This document shows, in pieces, positions 47,222 to 56,114 of a stretch of 64,000 nucleotides of DNA. The stretch is from the NCBI GenBank assembly GCA_021796515.1, contig JAKACC010000001.1:1-64000 (forward strand), in the 5' to 3' direction. The stretch comes from an archaeon (GTDB lineage: Archaea; Thermoproteota; Nitrososphaeria; Nitrososphaerales; Gagatemarchaeaceae). The translations under genes were made by a program, and so were the position numbers. Position 1 is the first letter of the stretch. Each line of letters opens with the position of its first letter. Under the pieces are notes generated by a model, which ran no database searches, was not told the DNA's origin, and saw only the letters and a program-made list of their open reading frames with translations.

Positions 47222-48178
47222 CTACTTTCCGGTCCCGCGCAGCCGCCGGCCGCGCCTCTCCCTCGCCGACTCGGCCAGGGCGACGGCGTCGAACGCCACG
47301 ACCGCCATACCCAGGAAGAGGGACCAGATCGGGAAGTAGACCGGGCTCGAGGCAGACTGCGACGAAGCCGCGACGGTGAACGTCGTGGAGCCGGACACAC
47401 TGACGTTGTGCCCGTTGTCGTAGGAGGCGGTGGCGGTGTAGCTCCCAGGGGGGAAGCTGGACGACCCAGCGATGCCATTGAAGAGGATGGTGACCACGTT
47501 CGGCGGGACGTGGGTGCTCGCCGAGTTCGAGGTAGGGCCGTTGTATGACCACGCCACCTCCTGCTGGCAGGCGGCCTCGGCCGTGGCCTTGATCGACGCG
47601 CCGGTCTGATAGGTCCCGCTTGGAAGGTCGAGAGTGACGTCGCATCCGGTGGATGTGGTCGAGGTCTGTGCCGAAGTGGTCGTGCTGGCGGTCGAGGTAG
47701 CGCTCGACGTGGTGGAATCTGACGTCGCGGTCGACGTCGTCGAGGTAGTTGTGGCGGTCGTCGAGGTGGTCGTGGTGGAAACGGCGACCGATCTGGTGGT
47801 GCTCTGGACCGACGTCGTCGAGGTGGTCGTGGTCATCGTAGTGGTGTTCGAGGTGGAGCTAGTCTCAGTGGTAGAGGCGGTGGTGGTAGTCGACGTCGCG
47901 GGGGGCGAGGTCCCTCCTCCCTCCGAACGGGTGGAGGTCGTGCTCGACCGCGTGGTGAGGGCCGTCGCAGTGGAGCTCGATGCTGAAGACGTCGAAGCGG
48001 TGGAAACGGTCGAAACGGCCGTCGAAGTCGACGAGACCGCCGGCGAGTGGGCGTAGGGCCCCTGGGTGAAGCCGCTCGCGGCGGACCCGGCGTAGGGGAT
48101 GACGATCCCCGACACCACCACTATGACCGTGAGCACGTTCACGCTGACGATGACGTGCGTCGGGATCATGAGGTTCAT
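47222..48178 (-). CDS. Ser/Thr-rich membrane-anchored surface protein
   Basis: N-terminal TM, long S/T tract, Ig-like segment (CDVTLDLPSGTYQTGASIKATAEAACQQEVAWSYNGPT...), C-terminal TM and basic tail. Confidence 0.8.
   Translation of the reverse strand: MNLMIPTHVIVSVNVLTVIVVVSGIVIPYAGSAASGFTQGPYAHSPAVSSTSTAVSTVSTASTSSASSSTATALTTRSSTTSTRSEGGGTSPPATSTTTTASTTETSSTSNTTTMTTTTSTTSVQSTTRSVAVSTTTTSTTATTTSTTSTATSDSTTSSATSTASTTTSAQTSTTSTGCDVTLDLPSGTYQTGASIKATAEAACQQEVAWSYNGPTSNSASTHVPPNVVTILFNGIAGSSSFPPGSYTATASYDNGHNVSVSGSTTFTVAASSQSASSPVYFPIWSLFLGMAVVAFDAVALAESARERRGRRLRGTGK
47650..48050 (-). repeat. Low-complexity Ser/Thr-coding tract (TST/TTS/SAT-type degenerate repeats)
   Basis: About 130 codons of nearly pure Ser/Thr; on the + strand it reads as gtcgtcgaggtggt-type degenerate repeats. 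Confidence 0.85.
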
Positions 48179-48636
48179 TTGACCCCTCTGGTCGCCTCCC
48201 AAGTCTCGGTCGCGAGGAGCGTCACGATGAGCACGTTCACGAGCATCCCGGCCGCTGCGATCCCGGGGGCGAAGGTGGTCCCAATGCCGCTCCATACCAT
48301 CCCTATTATCGACCCGACTATCCCCATGTAGACCCCCTTGACCCAATGTATCTCTGACCAGAGGAGGGCCGCGGATACCACGTAGATGACCCCCAGGACG
48401 AGCATGACCGCCCCGAATCCGCCTAGCAGCCCCTTAGACGCGCCCCCTCCGGTCGAGACGTTGACCAGGAACGTCCCCTGGAGGGCGCCGGGGTTGGCCA
48501 TGATCGCCGTCCCGACCGCTATGGAGAAGATCGCGGCCACGGCGCAGACGAGGGCGGCCACGACGGTCGGGCCCTTGAAGAGGAAGCTGTTCTTTATCGC
48601 GTCGTTCCTCTTCTTCTCGCTGGTTTCTTCTCCCAA
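48175..48636 (-). CDS. Hypothetical four-TM membrane protein
   Basis: 153 aa, four hydrophobic segments; 4-nt ATGA overlap with the downstream Ser/Thr-rich gene. Confidence 0.65.
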   Translation of the reverse strand: MGEETSEKKRNDAIKNSFLFKGPTVVAALVCAVAAIFSIAVGTAIMANPGALQGTFLVNVSTGGGASKGLLGGFGAVMLVLGVIYVVSAALLWSEIHWVKGVYMGIVGSIIGMVWSGIGTTFAPGIAAAGMLVNVLIVTLLATETWEATRGVK

Positions 48637-48787
48637 ATGCTAGCTTTCCCTGTAAAACAGTTACGGGTGAGTCTGGTTGTGTAGATATGCGTTGCCTTCT
48701 CCCCGAGCGCCCGCGGAGCTTGCGCTTCGGTCCAGCCCTTGGGCTGCCTCGATAAGCGTAAATCCGCTGGAAATCGGAGGCGCGTGT

Positions 48788-49573
48788 TTGTCTCAGGGTC
48801 GGGTCCAGGTGGCACGAGGAGACACAGTCGTCACGGTCGACCACGTGAGCCTCGACTACCGCAAGGAGAAGGAGCCGTTGCCCGTCCTGACGGACGTCTC
48901 GCTGAAGGCAGGCAGGGACGAGCTGGTGGCGATCACCGGGCCCTCTGGCTGCGGGAAGTCGACCCTGCTCCGGATAGTTTCCGGTCTGATACGGCCGACG
49001 TCGGGGACGGTGAGGGTCCTGGACTCCGAGGTCACCGGCCCCAGGGACGACATAGCGATGGTCTTCCAGAACTTCGTCCTCCTCCCCTGGAGGACCGCCC
49101 TGGAGAACGTCATGTTCGGTCTCACTTCGAAGAAGGAGCTCACAGAGGCACAGAGACAGGAGCGGGCCCAGAAGGCCCTGGACGTGGCCGGCCTTACAGG
49201 GTTCGAGAGCGTCTATCCGGGCGAGCTTTCCGGCGGGATGAAGCAGAGGGTGGGGGTCGCCAGGGCGCTCGCCACCGAGCCGAAGGTCATGCTCATGGAC
49301 GAGCCGTTCAGCTCCCTCGATGACCTCACCGCGGAAAGGCTCAGGAAGGAGACGTACACGCTCCTGATCAGCCCGCAGACCTCTGTCCAGTCGGTCATCC
49401 TCGTGAGTCACAACGTGGAGGAGATCATCGAGCTCGCGGACAAGGTGGTGGTCCTCTCCGGCCGGCCGGCGCACGTGGTCGGCGAGCTCACCGTCGACAT
49501 CCCAAGGCCGAGGAACAAGAAGTCTGACGAGTTCTTCCAGTGGGTAGACAAGGTCTATGCGCTTCTTTCGTGA
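48788..49573 (+). CDS. NitT/TauT-type ABC transporter ATP-binding protein
   Basis: GPSGCGKSTLLRIVSGL, LSGGMKQRVGVARAL, VMLMDEPFSSLDDLTAERLR. Confidence 0.92.
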   Translation: MSQGRVQVARGDTVVTVDHVSLDYRKEKEPLPVLTDVSLKAGRDELVAITGPSGCGKSTLLRIVSGLIRPTSGTVRVLDSEVTGPRDDIAMVFQNFVLLPWRTALENVMFGLTSKKELTEAQRQERAQKALDVAGLTGFESVYPGELSGGMKQRVGVARALATEPKVMLMDEPFSSLDDLTAERLRKETYTLLISPQTSVQSVILVSHNVEEIIELADKVVVLSGRPAHVVGELTVDIPRPRNKKSDEFFQWVDKVYALLS

Positions 49574-49625
49574 GCTTGCGCCGTTGCTTAAATCAGAGGC
49601 CTGCGGTGCCTGGCGCTGGTCCTGA

Positions 49626-50132
49626 TTGGCTGACACCGCCCGCCCGCTTCCTACGGCACTGATGATGCCTGGACACGTCAGAGGGGGGCAGGTGATCAGC
49701 CTCGTGGAGATAACCGGGAGCATCGGGGACAAGATCGACATCCCCAAGCTGGCCGACGAGATGGGAGCTGACGTCTCGGTCCTCCTCCCCATCCTGGACG
49801 CCGCCGAGATGCTGGGGCTGGTCCGCGTGGAGAAGGGGGACGTCAGGCTCACAGAGCTAGGGCTCAAGTTCCAGAAGACCACCAAAAACAAGCTGACGAC
49901 GCTGAAGGACAGGATCGCCACCATAGAGCCCTTCCGGACCGCGCTCGAGCTAGCCAGGGGGAAGTCGGTCACCACAGCGGACGTGGCGGAAGCCCTGGGA
50001 GACGCCGGGCTGAGATGGCACTACCAGCCAGAGATCAACGAGTCGGTGATACAGACCCTCCTCATCCACTGGTCCATCTACGCGGGGCTCCTGAAGTACA
50101 ACGGGAAGACGGGCAAGTTCCAGCGAGCCTAG
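49626..50132 (+). CDS. Stand-alone AAA-associated C-terminal domain protein
   Basis: VISLVEITGSIGDKIDIPKLADEMGADVSVLLPILDAAEMLGLVRVEKGDVRLTELGLKF...VIQTLLIHWSIYAGLLKYNGKTGKF. ATG at 49662 is an alternative start. Confidence 0.7.
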   Translation: MADTARPLPTALMMPGHVRGGQVISLVEITGSIGDKIDIPKLADEMGADVSVLLPILDAAEMLGLVRVEKGDVRLTELGLKFQKTTKNKLTTLKDRIATIEPFRTALELARGKSVTTADVAEALGDAGLRWHYQPEINESVIQTLLIHWSIYAGLLKYNGKTGKFQRA

Positions 50133-51655
50133 CCGCCAAAGCGGTGCACGAAGGTCCCGCCGGTCACCGTCCCGACCACCCCTACCTTCCTGAACAGGGC
50201 GGGGTGCATCCCGGCCACGGCCGAATCGAGGACGGTGAAGTCCGCGGCATCCCCCTCGTCGAACCCCGGGAGGTCGAAGCCGTTCGACCGGGCGTTGGCC
50301 GTGTACAGCTTGAAGGCGCTCGCAAGGTCGAGGGCCTCTTTGGGGACGGCGCCCCCCCTTGTCATGGCGGCCCACATCCCCCGGATGGGACTCAGCGATT
50401 CGACAGGGGAGTCGGAACTCCCGGAGACGGTCAGCCCGTCTTCCAGCATGGAGCGGAACGGATAGAGGTCGTCCGCCCGGTCTTCCCCCAGCCTTTCGGC
50501 CGCCCAGGTGTCGGATGTGACGAAGCACGGCTGGACGGCCGCCCTTATGGCGTGCTTCGCCATCTTGGACCTCAGGTCGCGCGGTAGGAGCGCCGCGTGC
50601 TCTATGCGATGGCGCCTTGGGTTGCTCGCGCCCGCCACGGCCCCTAGCGCTTCCGCCGCCTGCTCGACCGCCCTGTCCCCGATGGCGTGGATGATCGCCT
50701 GGTAGCCGAGGGAGTCCACCCGATCCACGAGGGCGCCGAGTTCCTCGTCGCTGTACCTGAGGAGGCCGCTGGTCTCGGGCGCGTCGGCGTAGGGCTCCCT
50801 GAGGGCGGCGGTCCTCGCGCCGAGGGAGCCGTCCGCGTAGATCTTCACCCCGTTCAGGCGCACCCTCTCTCCGGACAGCGTCTTTTCGAGCCTCTGTTCC
50901 CGGACGAACTCGAGGGACTCGGGGGGGACGTAGACCCGGTAGCGGAGCGCCAGCCTTGACTCGGCGGCCAGCGCGGACAGCGCCTGCAGCTCGTCGCGGT
51001 AGCCGTCGGGGGAGACGATGCAGTGCACCGCGGTGAGCCCGAGCCTGGCAGCTTCCCCGTCGAAGGCCTGGATGTCTGCGGCGGCCCTCTCCGGGGTGCT
51101 CGGGATGCTCCCGTAGACCTCGGTCAGAGCGGTCTCCTTGACGATTCCCGTCAGTCCTCCCGACGCGTCTCTCTCGTACTCCGGCCCGGATCTGGAGGCG
51201 AACCCGAGCCTCCGGAGCGCCTCGCTGTTGAGGAGGGCGACGTGCCCGCAGACCCTGGAGAGGGAGACGGGGTTGGCGGGGGAGACGTCGTCTATGTCCC
51301 CCCGGGATGGCATCTTCCTGTCGGGGAACGCCTCCTGGTCCCACCCCATGCCGACCACCCACTCCCCCGGGTGAGCCCGCATGACCCCCGCCTGGAGCCT
51401 GAGGCGGATACCGGTGATGTTGCTCGTCCCCCTCAGGTCGACGCTGCGCTTGAGCCGGCCGTACTCGAACGGGTGGCAGTGGGTGTCGACCAGCCCTGGG
51501 ACAACCGTCCCCCCGTTGGCGTCCAGGACCGCCGTGCCTGAGGGGACGTCAGGCTCCCCTCCGGTGTACAGCTTGACCACCCGTCCCCGCTCGCAGTAGA
51601 CCCCTCCCGTGGCCGAGTCGAGGAAGGTGCAGTCGCGGACGAGGAGCCCCTTCAA
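50129..51655 (-). CDS. YtcJ-like amidohydrolase
   Basis: GGTVVPGLVDTHCHPFEYGRL, IHAIGDRAVEQAAEAL, RIEHAALL, SGSSDSPVESLSPI. Confidence 0.88.
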   Translation of the reverse strand: MKGLLVRDCTFLDSATGGVYCERGRVVKLYTGGEPDVPSGTAVLDANGGTVVPGLVDTHCHPFEYGRLKRSVDLRGTSNITGIRLRLQAGVMRAHPGEWVVGMGWDQEAFPDRKMPSRGDIDDVSPANPVSLSRVCGHVALLNSEALRRLGFASRSGPEYERDASGGLTGIVKETALTEVYGSIPSTPERAAADIQAFDGEAARLGLTAVHCIVSPDGYRDELQALSALAAESRLALRYRVYVPPESLEFVREQRLEKTLSGERVRLNGVKIYADGSLGARTAALREPYADAPETSGLLRYSDEELGALVDRVDSLGYQAIIHAIGDRAVEQAAEALGAVAGASNPRRHRIEHAALLPRDLRSKMAKHAIRAAVQPCFVTSDTWAAERLGEDRADDLYPFRSMLEDGLTVSGSSDSPVESLSPIRGMWAAMTRGGAVPKEALDLASAFKLYTANARSNGFDLPGFDEGDAADFTVLDSAVAGMHPALFRKVGVVGTVTGGTFVHRFGG

Positions 51656-52278
51656 CCCAGCGCCCTCCTGGCGAAGGCGGCCGAAGACGACCTCGACCCG
51701 GAGGCGGCCAGCATCCTGAGGTCGTCCGGGGAGTCGATGTCAGACATCACCCCTTGCGCGGTACAGACCCCCACGGTGAGCCCCATGGCAGACGCGGAAG
51801 AAAGGTGGCTCCAGAAGCTGTCGCTGTCGTAGCTCAGCGGGAAGGCGGCGCTCCGAGGGAAGAGGAGCGCGTTGGTGCCGTCGAAGGCGGCCGACGGCGC
51901 GATCACGACCTTCGCCCCGCCTTCATGGAGGGCGACTATCCGTCTGAGGTCTGACGCCCGCAGGAAAGGGAGGTCAGACGGGAGGACGAGTATCTGACGG
52001 GCCGCAGCCGCACCGATCCCTGCTCTGACCGCGCCGTTGACCCCCGTGTCGGCCGCCTCCCTCACCACCCTGGCTCCGAGGGACCCTGCCAGGCGGATGG
52101 CCCCGTCGTCTGAGGACACGACGAAAGTGGACCCCGCCAGCCCGGCCCTCCGGAGGGCTGCCATGACCTCCTTGAGGAAGAGCCCGGCGAGCTCCCTCCT
52201 TTCGCCTTCCGAGAGGACCCCGGAGAGCCTGGACTTCCCTGAAGGTTTCACAGGGACGATCACCGCGAGCTGGCTCAG
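51652..52278 (-). CDS. cofC: 2-phospho-L-lactate guanylyltransferase
   Basis: LAVIVPVKPSGKSRLSGVLSEGERREL, LPSDLPFLRASDL. CTG at 52278 forms a CTGA overlap with the cofD stop; GTG at 52263 is the alternative. Confidence 0.88.
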   Translation of the reverse strand: MSQLAVIVPVKPSGKSRLSGVLSEGERRELAGLFLKEVMAALRRAGLAGSTFVVSSDDGAIRLAGSLGARVVREAADTGVNGAVRAGIGAAAARQILVLPSDLPFLRASDLRRIVALHEGGAKVVIAPSAAFDGTNALLFPRSAAFPLSYDSDSFWSHLSSASAMGLTVGVCTAQGVMSDIDSPDDLRMLAASGSRSSSAAFARRALG

Positions 52279-53186
52279 GCCTCCAGCACCTCTCGCGCGA
52301 GCCTCGCCTCGTCGGCTGGCCCTGCCATCTTGGTCTCTCCGAGACGGCACTCCACGCCGAGGGCGTCTATGCGCGGCTTGAGACCTGCGTCCGCGTCCGA
52401 GACCAAGAGGGCGCCTATCACCCCCGCGTAGAGCCGGGCCACCCCCAGGGAGTCCGGCCTCTCCCCTGCGGCTTTCATCAGCTTCCCCGCGGGGCCGCTG
52501 AAGGGCGCACTCCCGACCATGGGGGAAACGGCGACCACCCGGCGGCTCGAGGAGACCAGGTTCCTGAAGCCCGGGACCGCAAGCATGGGGCCGATGCTGG
52601 TGATGGGGTTCGCGGGACAGACCACGACCCGGTCAGCCCTCCTGACGGCGTCCGCCACCTGCCGGGTGGGCCGGGCCCTGGACGCACCCCTGTAGTAGAC
52701 CCGGTTGACCCGGGGCCTCCCAAGGTCCCTGACCCAGAACTCCTGGAGGCCCAGCTCTCCCTTCGGGGTCGAGACCGTGGTGCGGACAGGCTCGTCGCAG
52801 GCGGGGAGCACCCGAGGCTCTGCGCCAAGCGCCTTCCGGATCCTGTCCGTGGCTTCTGTGAGCGTGAGCCCTCTCCTCAGCATGTCGGTCCGGGCCAGGC
52901 AGGTGGCGAGGTCGCGGTCCCCGAGCCTGAACCAGGTCTCCACGCCGAGCTTGGCGGCTGCCTCGAGGAAACGGAAGGTGTCCCCCTCGACCCCCCACCC
53001 CCTGGAGGTGTTCGCCACCCCTGCCACGGTGTAGCAGGCGATGTCGACGTCGGGGCAGACGTAGGCCCCGTACATCCAGGCGTTGTCCCCCACGTTGGCC
53101 ACGACCGTGAGGTCGACATCGAGCCTCTGCAGCCCCCGGATGAGCTTCGCAGACCCCGTGCCTCCGGCGAAGGCGACCACGCGCAA
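52275..53186 (-). CDS. cofD: 2-phospho-L-lactate transferase
   Basis: VVAFAGGTGSAKLIRGLQRL, VVANVGDNAWMYG, VVVCPANPITSIGPMLAVPG. Confidence 0.94.
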   Translation of the reverse strand: MRVVAFAGGTGSAKLIRGLQRLDVDLTVVANVGDNAWMYGAYVCPDVDIACYTVAGVANTSRGWGVEGDTFRFLEAAAKLGVETWFRLGDRDLATCLARTDMLRRGLTLTEATDRIRKALGAEPRVLPACDEPVRTTVSTPKGELGLQEFWVRDLGRPRVNRVYYRGASRARPTRQVADAVRRADRVVVCPANPITSIGPMLAVPGFRNLVSSSRRVVAVSPMVGSAPFSGPAGKLMKAAGERPDSLGVARLYAGVIGALLVSDADAGLKPRIDALGVECRLGETKMAGPADEARLAREVLEA

Positions 53187-53190
53187 TGTC

Positions 53191-53940
53191 TCACCGGAAC
53201 AGGTCCCTCTCGCGGGGCATGACCAGCGCTTTGGCTCCCGCGTCTCCCCTGACGTAGGACGCGCCCCTTACGACCGCAGCCGGGATCCCTTTCAGCTTCC
53301 CCATGGCAAGCTCGGCGGCTGCGGCGAGCTCGTCCACGACCGCGGGCTCGGTCACCCTCAGCCTGTAGCCGAACCTATCCTTCTTCCCGGCGTAGCTCAC
53401 GAGAGGAGAGATCCCCGAACACCCTATCGCTACGTCCGTCTGCCCCAACCTCCAGGGACGGCCGAAGGTGTCGGTCACCAGGACCGCCAGTTCGGTGCCG
53501 CTCCCTTTCTCCAGCGCCGCCCTGATCCTTCTGGCGCTCCTGTCGGGGTCGGTCGGGAGGAGCGCCGCCATTCCTGGCCCGACGTTGGACCGGTCCACCC
53601 CCGAGTTGGCGCAGACGAACCCCTGCTTGGTCCTGGTGATGATCACCCCGTGCCCAGACCGGACCACCTCGGAGGCTTCTCGGAGGACGAGCTCCACCAC
53701 CCTGGGGTCCTTCCGCTCCGCTTTGGCGAGCTGCACGGCCCTTCGGCGGGGCTTAACCTTGGAGAGGAGGACCAACCTCCCTTCCGACTTCGAGACCACC
53801 TTCTGCTTCACCACGACGACGTCGTGCTTCAGGAGCGGGATCCCGGCCCTCCGGAGCGCTCTGAGGACCTCCGCTCCGAGGTCGGCCCCCGCCTTCACTT
53901 CAGGGATGCCTGGGATGGGGATGACCTCTATGCGCTTCAA
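53191..53940 (-). CDS. cofE: Coenzyme F420-0:L-glutamate ligase
   Basis: DVVVVKQKVVSKSEGRLV, FVCANSGVDRSNVGPG, LAVLVTDTFGRPWRLGQTDVAIGCSG. Confidence 0.94.
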   Translation of the reverse strand: MKRIEVIPIPGIPEVKAGADLGAEVLRALRRAGIPLLKHDVVVVKQKVVSKSEGRLVLLSKVKPRRRAVQLAKAERKDPRVVELVLREASEVVRSGHGVIITRTKQGFVCANSGVDRSNVGPGMAALLPTDPDRSARRIRAALEKGSGTELAVLVTDTFGRPWRLGQTDVAIGCSGISPLVSYAGKKDRFGYRLRVTEPAVVDELAAAAELAMGKLKGIPAAVVRGASYVRGDAGAKALVMPRERDLFR

Positions 53941-54024
53941 CTTCCCGGCCGGACGGCCCCTAGGGAGCGATAAAGCCTCTTCCGCGGGAGAGGAATTTTA
54001 AGGGCCCGCGAACGGCTCCGAAAG

Positions 54025-55083
54025 TTGATGCCGACGAGGGAAGACGTGCTCAGGGCGCTGGCCGGGGTGAAGGACCCGGAGCTGGGGAAGGACGTGGTCG
54101 CCCTGCACATGGTCGACGAGGTGGAGGTCGTCGGAGGGAAGGTCTCGTTCAAGCTCAACCTCACCACCCCCGCATGCCCGTTGAGGACCAGGCTCGAAGA
54201 GGCCGCGAGGGCCGCCGTGGCAGGGGTCCCTGGGGTGGAAGCGGTGGAGATGAGGACGGGCTCCACGGTGTACGCGACGAGGGACTACTCGGAGGCGGAG
54301 GTCCTTCGGGGGGTCAAGAACGTGATAGCGGTCGCGAGCGGGAAGGGAGGGGTGGGGAAGTCGACGATCGCCGTGAACCTGTCCTGCTCGCTGGCCTCGT
54401 CGGGGGCGAGGGTAGGGATACTGGACGCCGACGTCTACGGCCCCAACGTCCCCCTGATGATGGGGGTGACGGGTCCCCCCGAAGTCAAGGACGACAAGGT
54501 GGTCCCGCCCGTGGCCCACGGCGTCAAGGTCGCTTCGCTCGGGTTCTTTTACAACGAGGCGGCCCCGGTCATCTGGAGGGGGCCGCTGGTGGCGGGCGCG
54601 GTGAGGCAGCTCCTGACCCAGGTCGAGTGGGGGGACCTGGACTACCTCGTGGTTGACCTTCCGCCGGGGACGGGGGACGCGAGCCTGACCCTCGCCCAGA
54701 CGGTCCCCCTCGGAGGGATACTCATAGTCACGACCCCCCAGGAAGCGGCCCTCAACATCGCAGCCAAGGCGCTGGCCATGTTCAAGCGCCTCAACGTCCC
54801 CATCCTCGGGGTGGTGGAGAACATGAGCTACTTCGTCTGCCCGCACTGCGGGGAGAGGACGGAGATATTCGCCTCCGGCGGCGGGAAGAAGATAGCCGCG
54901 GAAAGGGGGGTGGAGTACCTGGGGGAGATCCCGCTGGCAGTGGCCATACGGGAGCACTCCGACCGAGGGGACCCGGTCGCATCTGCCGCCCCCGACTCCG
55001 CTGAGGCCCTCGTCTATAGGGACCTCGCCTACAAGGTCGCCGGGATGCTCAGCATCGTGGCCTTCGCCCAGTCCAAGAGATGA
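54025..55083 (+). CDS. Mrp/NBP35-family Fe-S cluster carrier ATPase
   Basis: MIP18-like N-terminus, then ASGKGGVGKSTIAVNLS, LDADVYGPNVPLMMG, VDLPPGTGD, CPHCG. Confidence 0.94.
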   Translation: MMPTREDVLRALAGVKDPELGKDVVALHMVDEVEVVGGKVSFKLNLTTPACPLRTRLEEAARAAVAGVPGVEAVEMRTGSTVYATRDYSEAEVLRGVKNVIAVASGKGGVGKSTIAVNLSCSLASSGARVGILDADVYGPNVPLMMGVTGPPEVKDDKVVPPVAHGVKVASLGFFYNEAAPVIWRGPLVAGAVRQLLTQVEWGDLDYLVVDLPPGTGDASLTLAQTVPLGGILIVTTPQEAALNIAAKALAMFKRLNVPILGVVENMSYFVCPHCGERTEIFASGGGKKIAAERGVEYLGEIPLAVAIREHSDRGDPVASAAPDSAEALVYRDLAYKVAGMLSIVAFAQSKR

Positions 55084-55178
55084 GCACCGGAGAGGACGAC
55101 CTCGCGGTCAGCGCCGAACGCAAGAAGAAGGCGCGGAGAAGGAAGCGCGGGCCATATCGCAAGTCCTGGTCGCCCTGA
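55080..55178 (+). CDS. Very small basic protein (32 aa)
   Basis: MSTGEDDLAVSAERKKKARRRKRGPYRKSWSP; ATGA overlap with the mrp stop. Confidence 0.45.
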   Translation: MSTGEDDLAVSAERKKKARRRKRGPYRKSWSP

Positions 55179-55236
55179 CAAAGGGCCCGCGCGGCGGGAA
55201 CCTCGCCCTCCTGCTGGCGAGCCGTCCCAGGGCGGG

Positions 55237-55608
55237 TCAGCGGACCGCGACCGCGTCTATCTCCACCCTGGCCCCCTTGGGGAGGGAGGCGACCTGGACG
55301 GTCGACCTGGCCGGATAGGGGGGTGCGAAGTGCTTCCCGTACTCCTCGTTCATCTGCGCGAACTCTGCGAGGTCGACCATGAACACGGTCGTTTTCACCA
55401 CGTTTTCCATCTTGAGCCCGTCCGCCGCGAGCACCTCGCTCAGGTTCGAGAGGGCCCTCTTCGTCTGCGCCGCTATCCCGGAGTCAAGGCTCCCGCTCTG
55501 CGGGTCCGCCCCGATCTGGCCCGAGCAGTAGACGGCTCCCGCTTCAACCGCCTGAGAATAGGGCCCGATCGGGGCCGGCGCCCCTTTCGACCTGACTTCT
55601 CGCCTCAT
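55237..55608 (-). CDS. ridA: RidA/YjgF family protein
   Basis: APIGPYSQAVEAGAVYCSGQIGADPQSG, VVKTTVFMVDLAEF, ARSTVQVASLPKGARVEIDAVA. Confidence 0.93.
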   Translation of the reverse strand: MRREVRSKGAPAPIGPYSQAVEAGAVYCSGQIGADPQSGSLDSGIAAQTKRALSNLSEVLAADGLKMENVVKTTVFMVDLAEFAQMNEEYGKHFAPPYPARSTVQVASLPKGARVEIDAVAVR

Positions 55609-55651
55609 GGGCGAGAGGGGGGGCTCGAGGGGATAAATCGGTTGCGCGGCG

Positions 55652-56041
55652 TCAGAGCAGGCGCCTGAGCGCCCGGTATATGTCGTCCTCGCTGTCGTAT
55701 TCGACAGTCTCTTTGCGGTCCATCTGGGCCAGCATCCGTGAGACGGCTCTTCCCCTCTTCGCGACCAGGACTATCTTCTTCCCGGCGATGTAGGCGGCCA
55801 TCAGCTCCATGCCGACACCGATGCTGGGCTCCGTGACGTCGGCCACGATGGCGTCCGACTCCTCGGCTGCCTTCTTGTCCCGCTGGAATACATCGGCTCC
55901 CCCGCTCTTGCTGGTCTCCAGGGGCCCGAGGACCCATGGAGAGGCGATCGTGTGCCCGGAGTCAGTGATCGCCTTCGCCATGAGCCGAGCCCTCTCGAGC
56001 GCCCTGTTGGCGATCATGGGGACGGAAAGGTAGACGTTCAA
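55652..56041 (-). CDS. Nucleoside 2-deoxyribosyltransferase-like protein
   Basis: MNVYLSVPMIANRALERARLMAKAI...DAIVADVTEPSIGVGMELMAAYIAGKKIVLV. TTG start chosen. Confidence 0.8.
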   Translation of the reverse strand: MNVYLSVPMIANRALERARLMAKAITDSGHTIASPWVLGPLETSKSGGADVFQRDKKAAEESDAIVADVTEPSIGVGMELMAAYIAGKKIVLVAKRGRAVSRMLAQMDRKETVEYDSEDDIYRALRRLL

Positions 56042-56114
56042 CGGCGCCCAGGCGTGCGACAACGCGCCGACTTAAGGTAGCCCTCGTCCGCCCGGGGACG
56101 CCTCTCCGGGCACG

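Noticed and set aside
45667-47379. 570-aa + strand ORF overlapping the NitT/TauT permease
   Set aside because: Different frame, Arg/Gly/Pro/His-rich with no hydrophobic helices; the 45623-47215 frame is the clear permease.
47634-48056. Val-rich + strand ORF (VVEVVVAVVEV...)
   Set aside because: Reverse complement of the Ser/Thr repeat tract; the minus-strand protein has sensible TM and Ig-like context.
48434-49975. 513-aa minus-strand ORF
   Set aside because: Mostly antisense to the ABC ATPase and AAA-associated genes; end portion is an out-of-frame version of the 4-TM gene.
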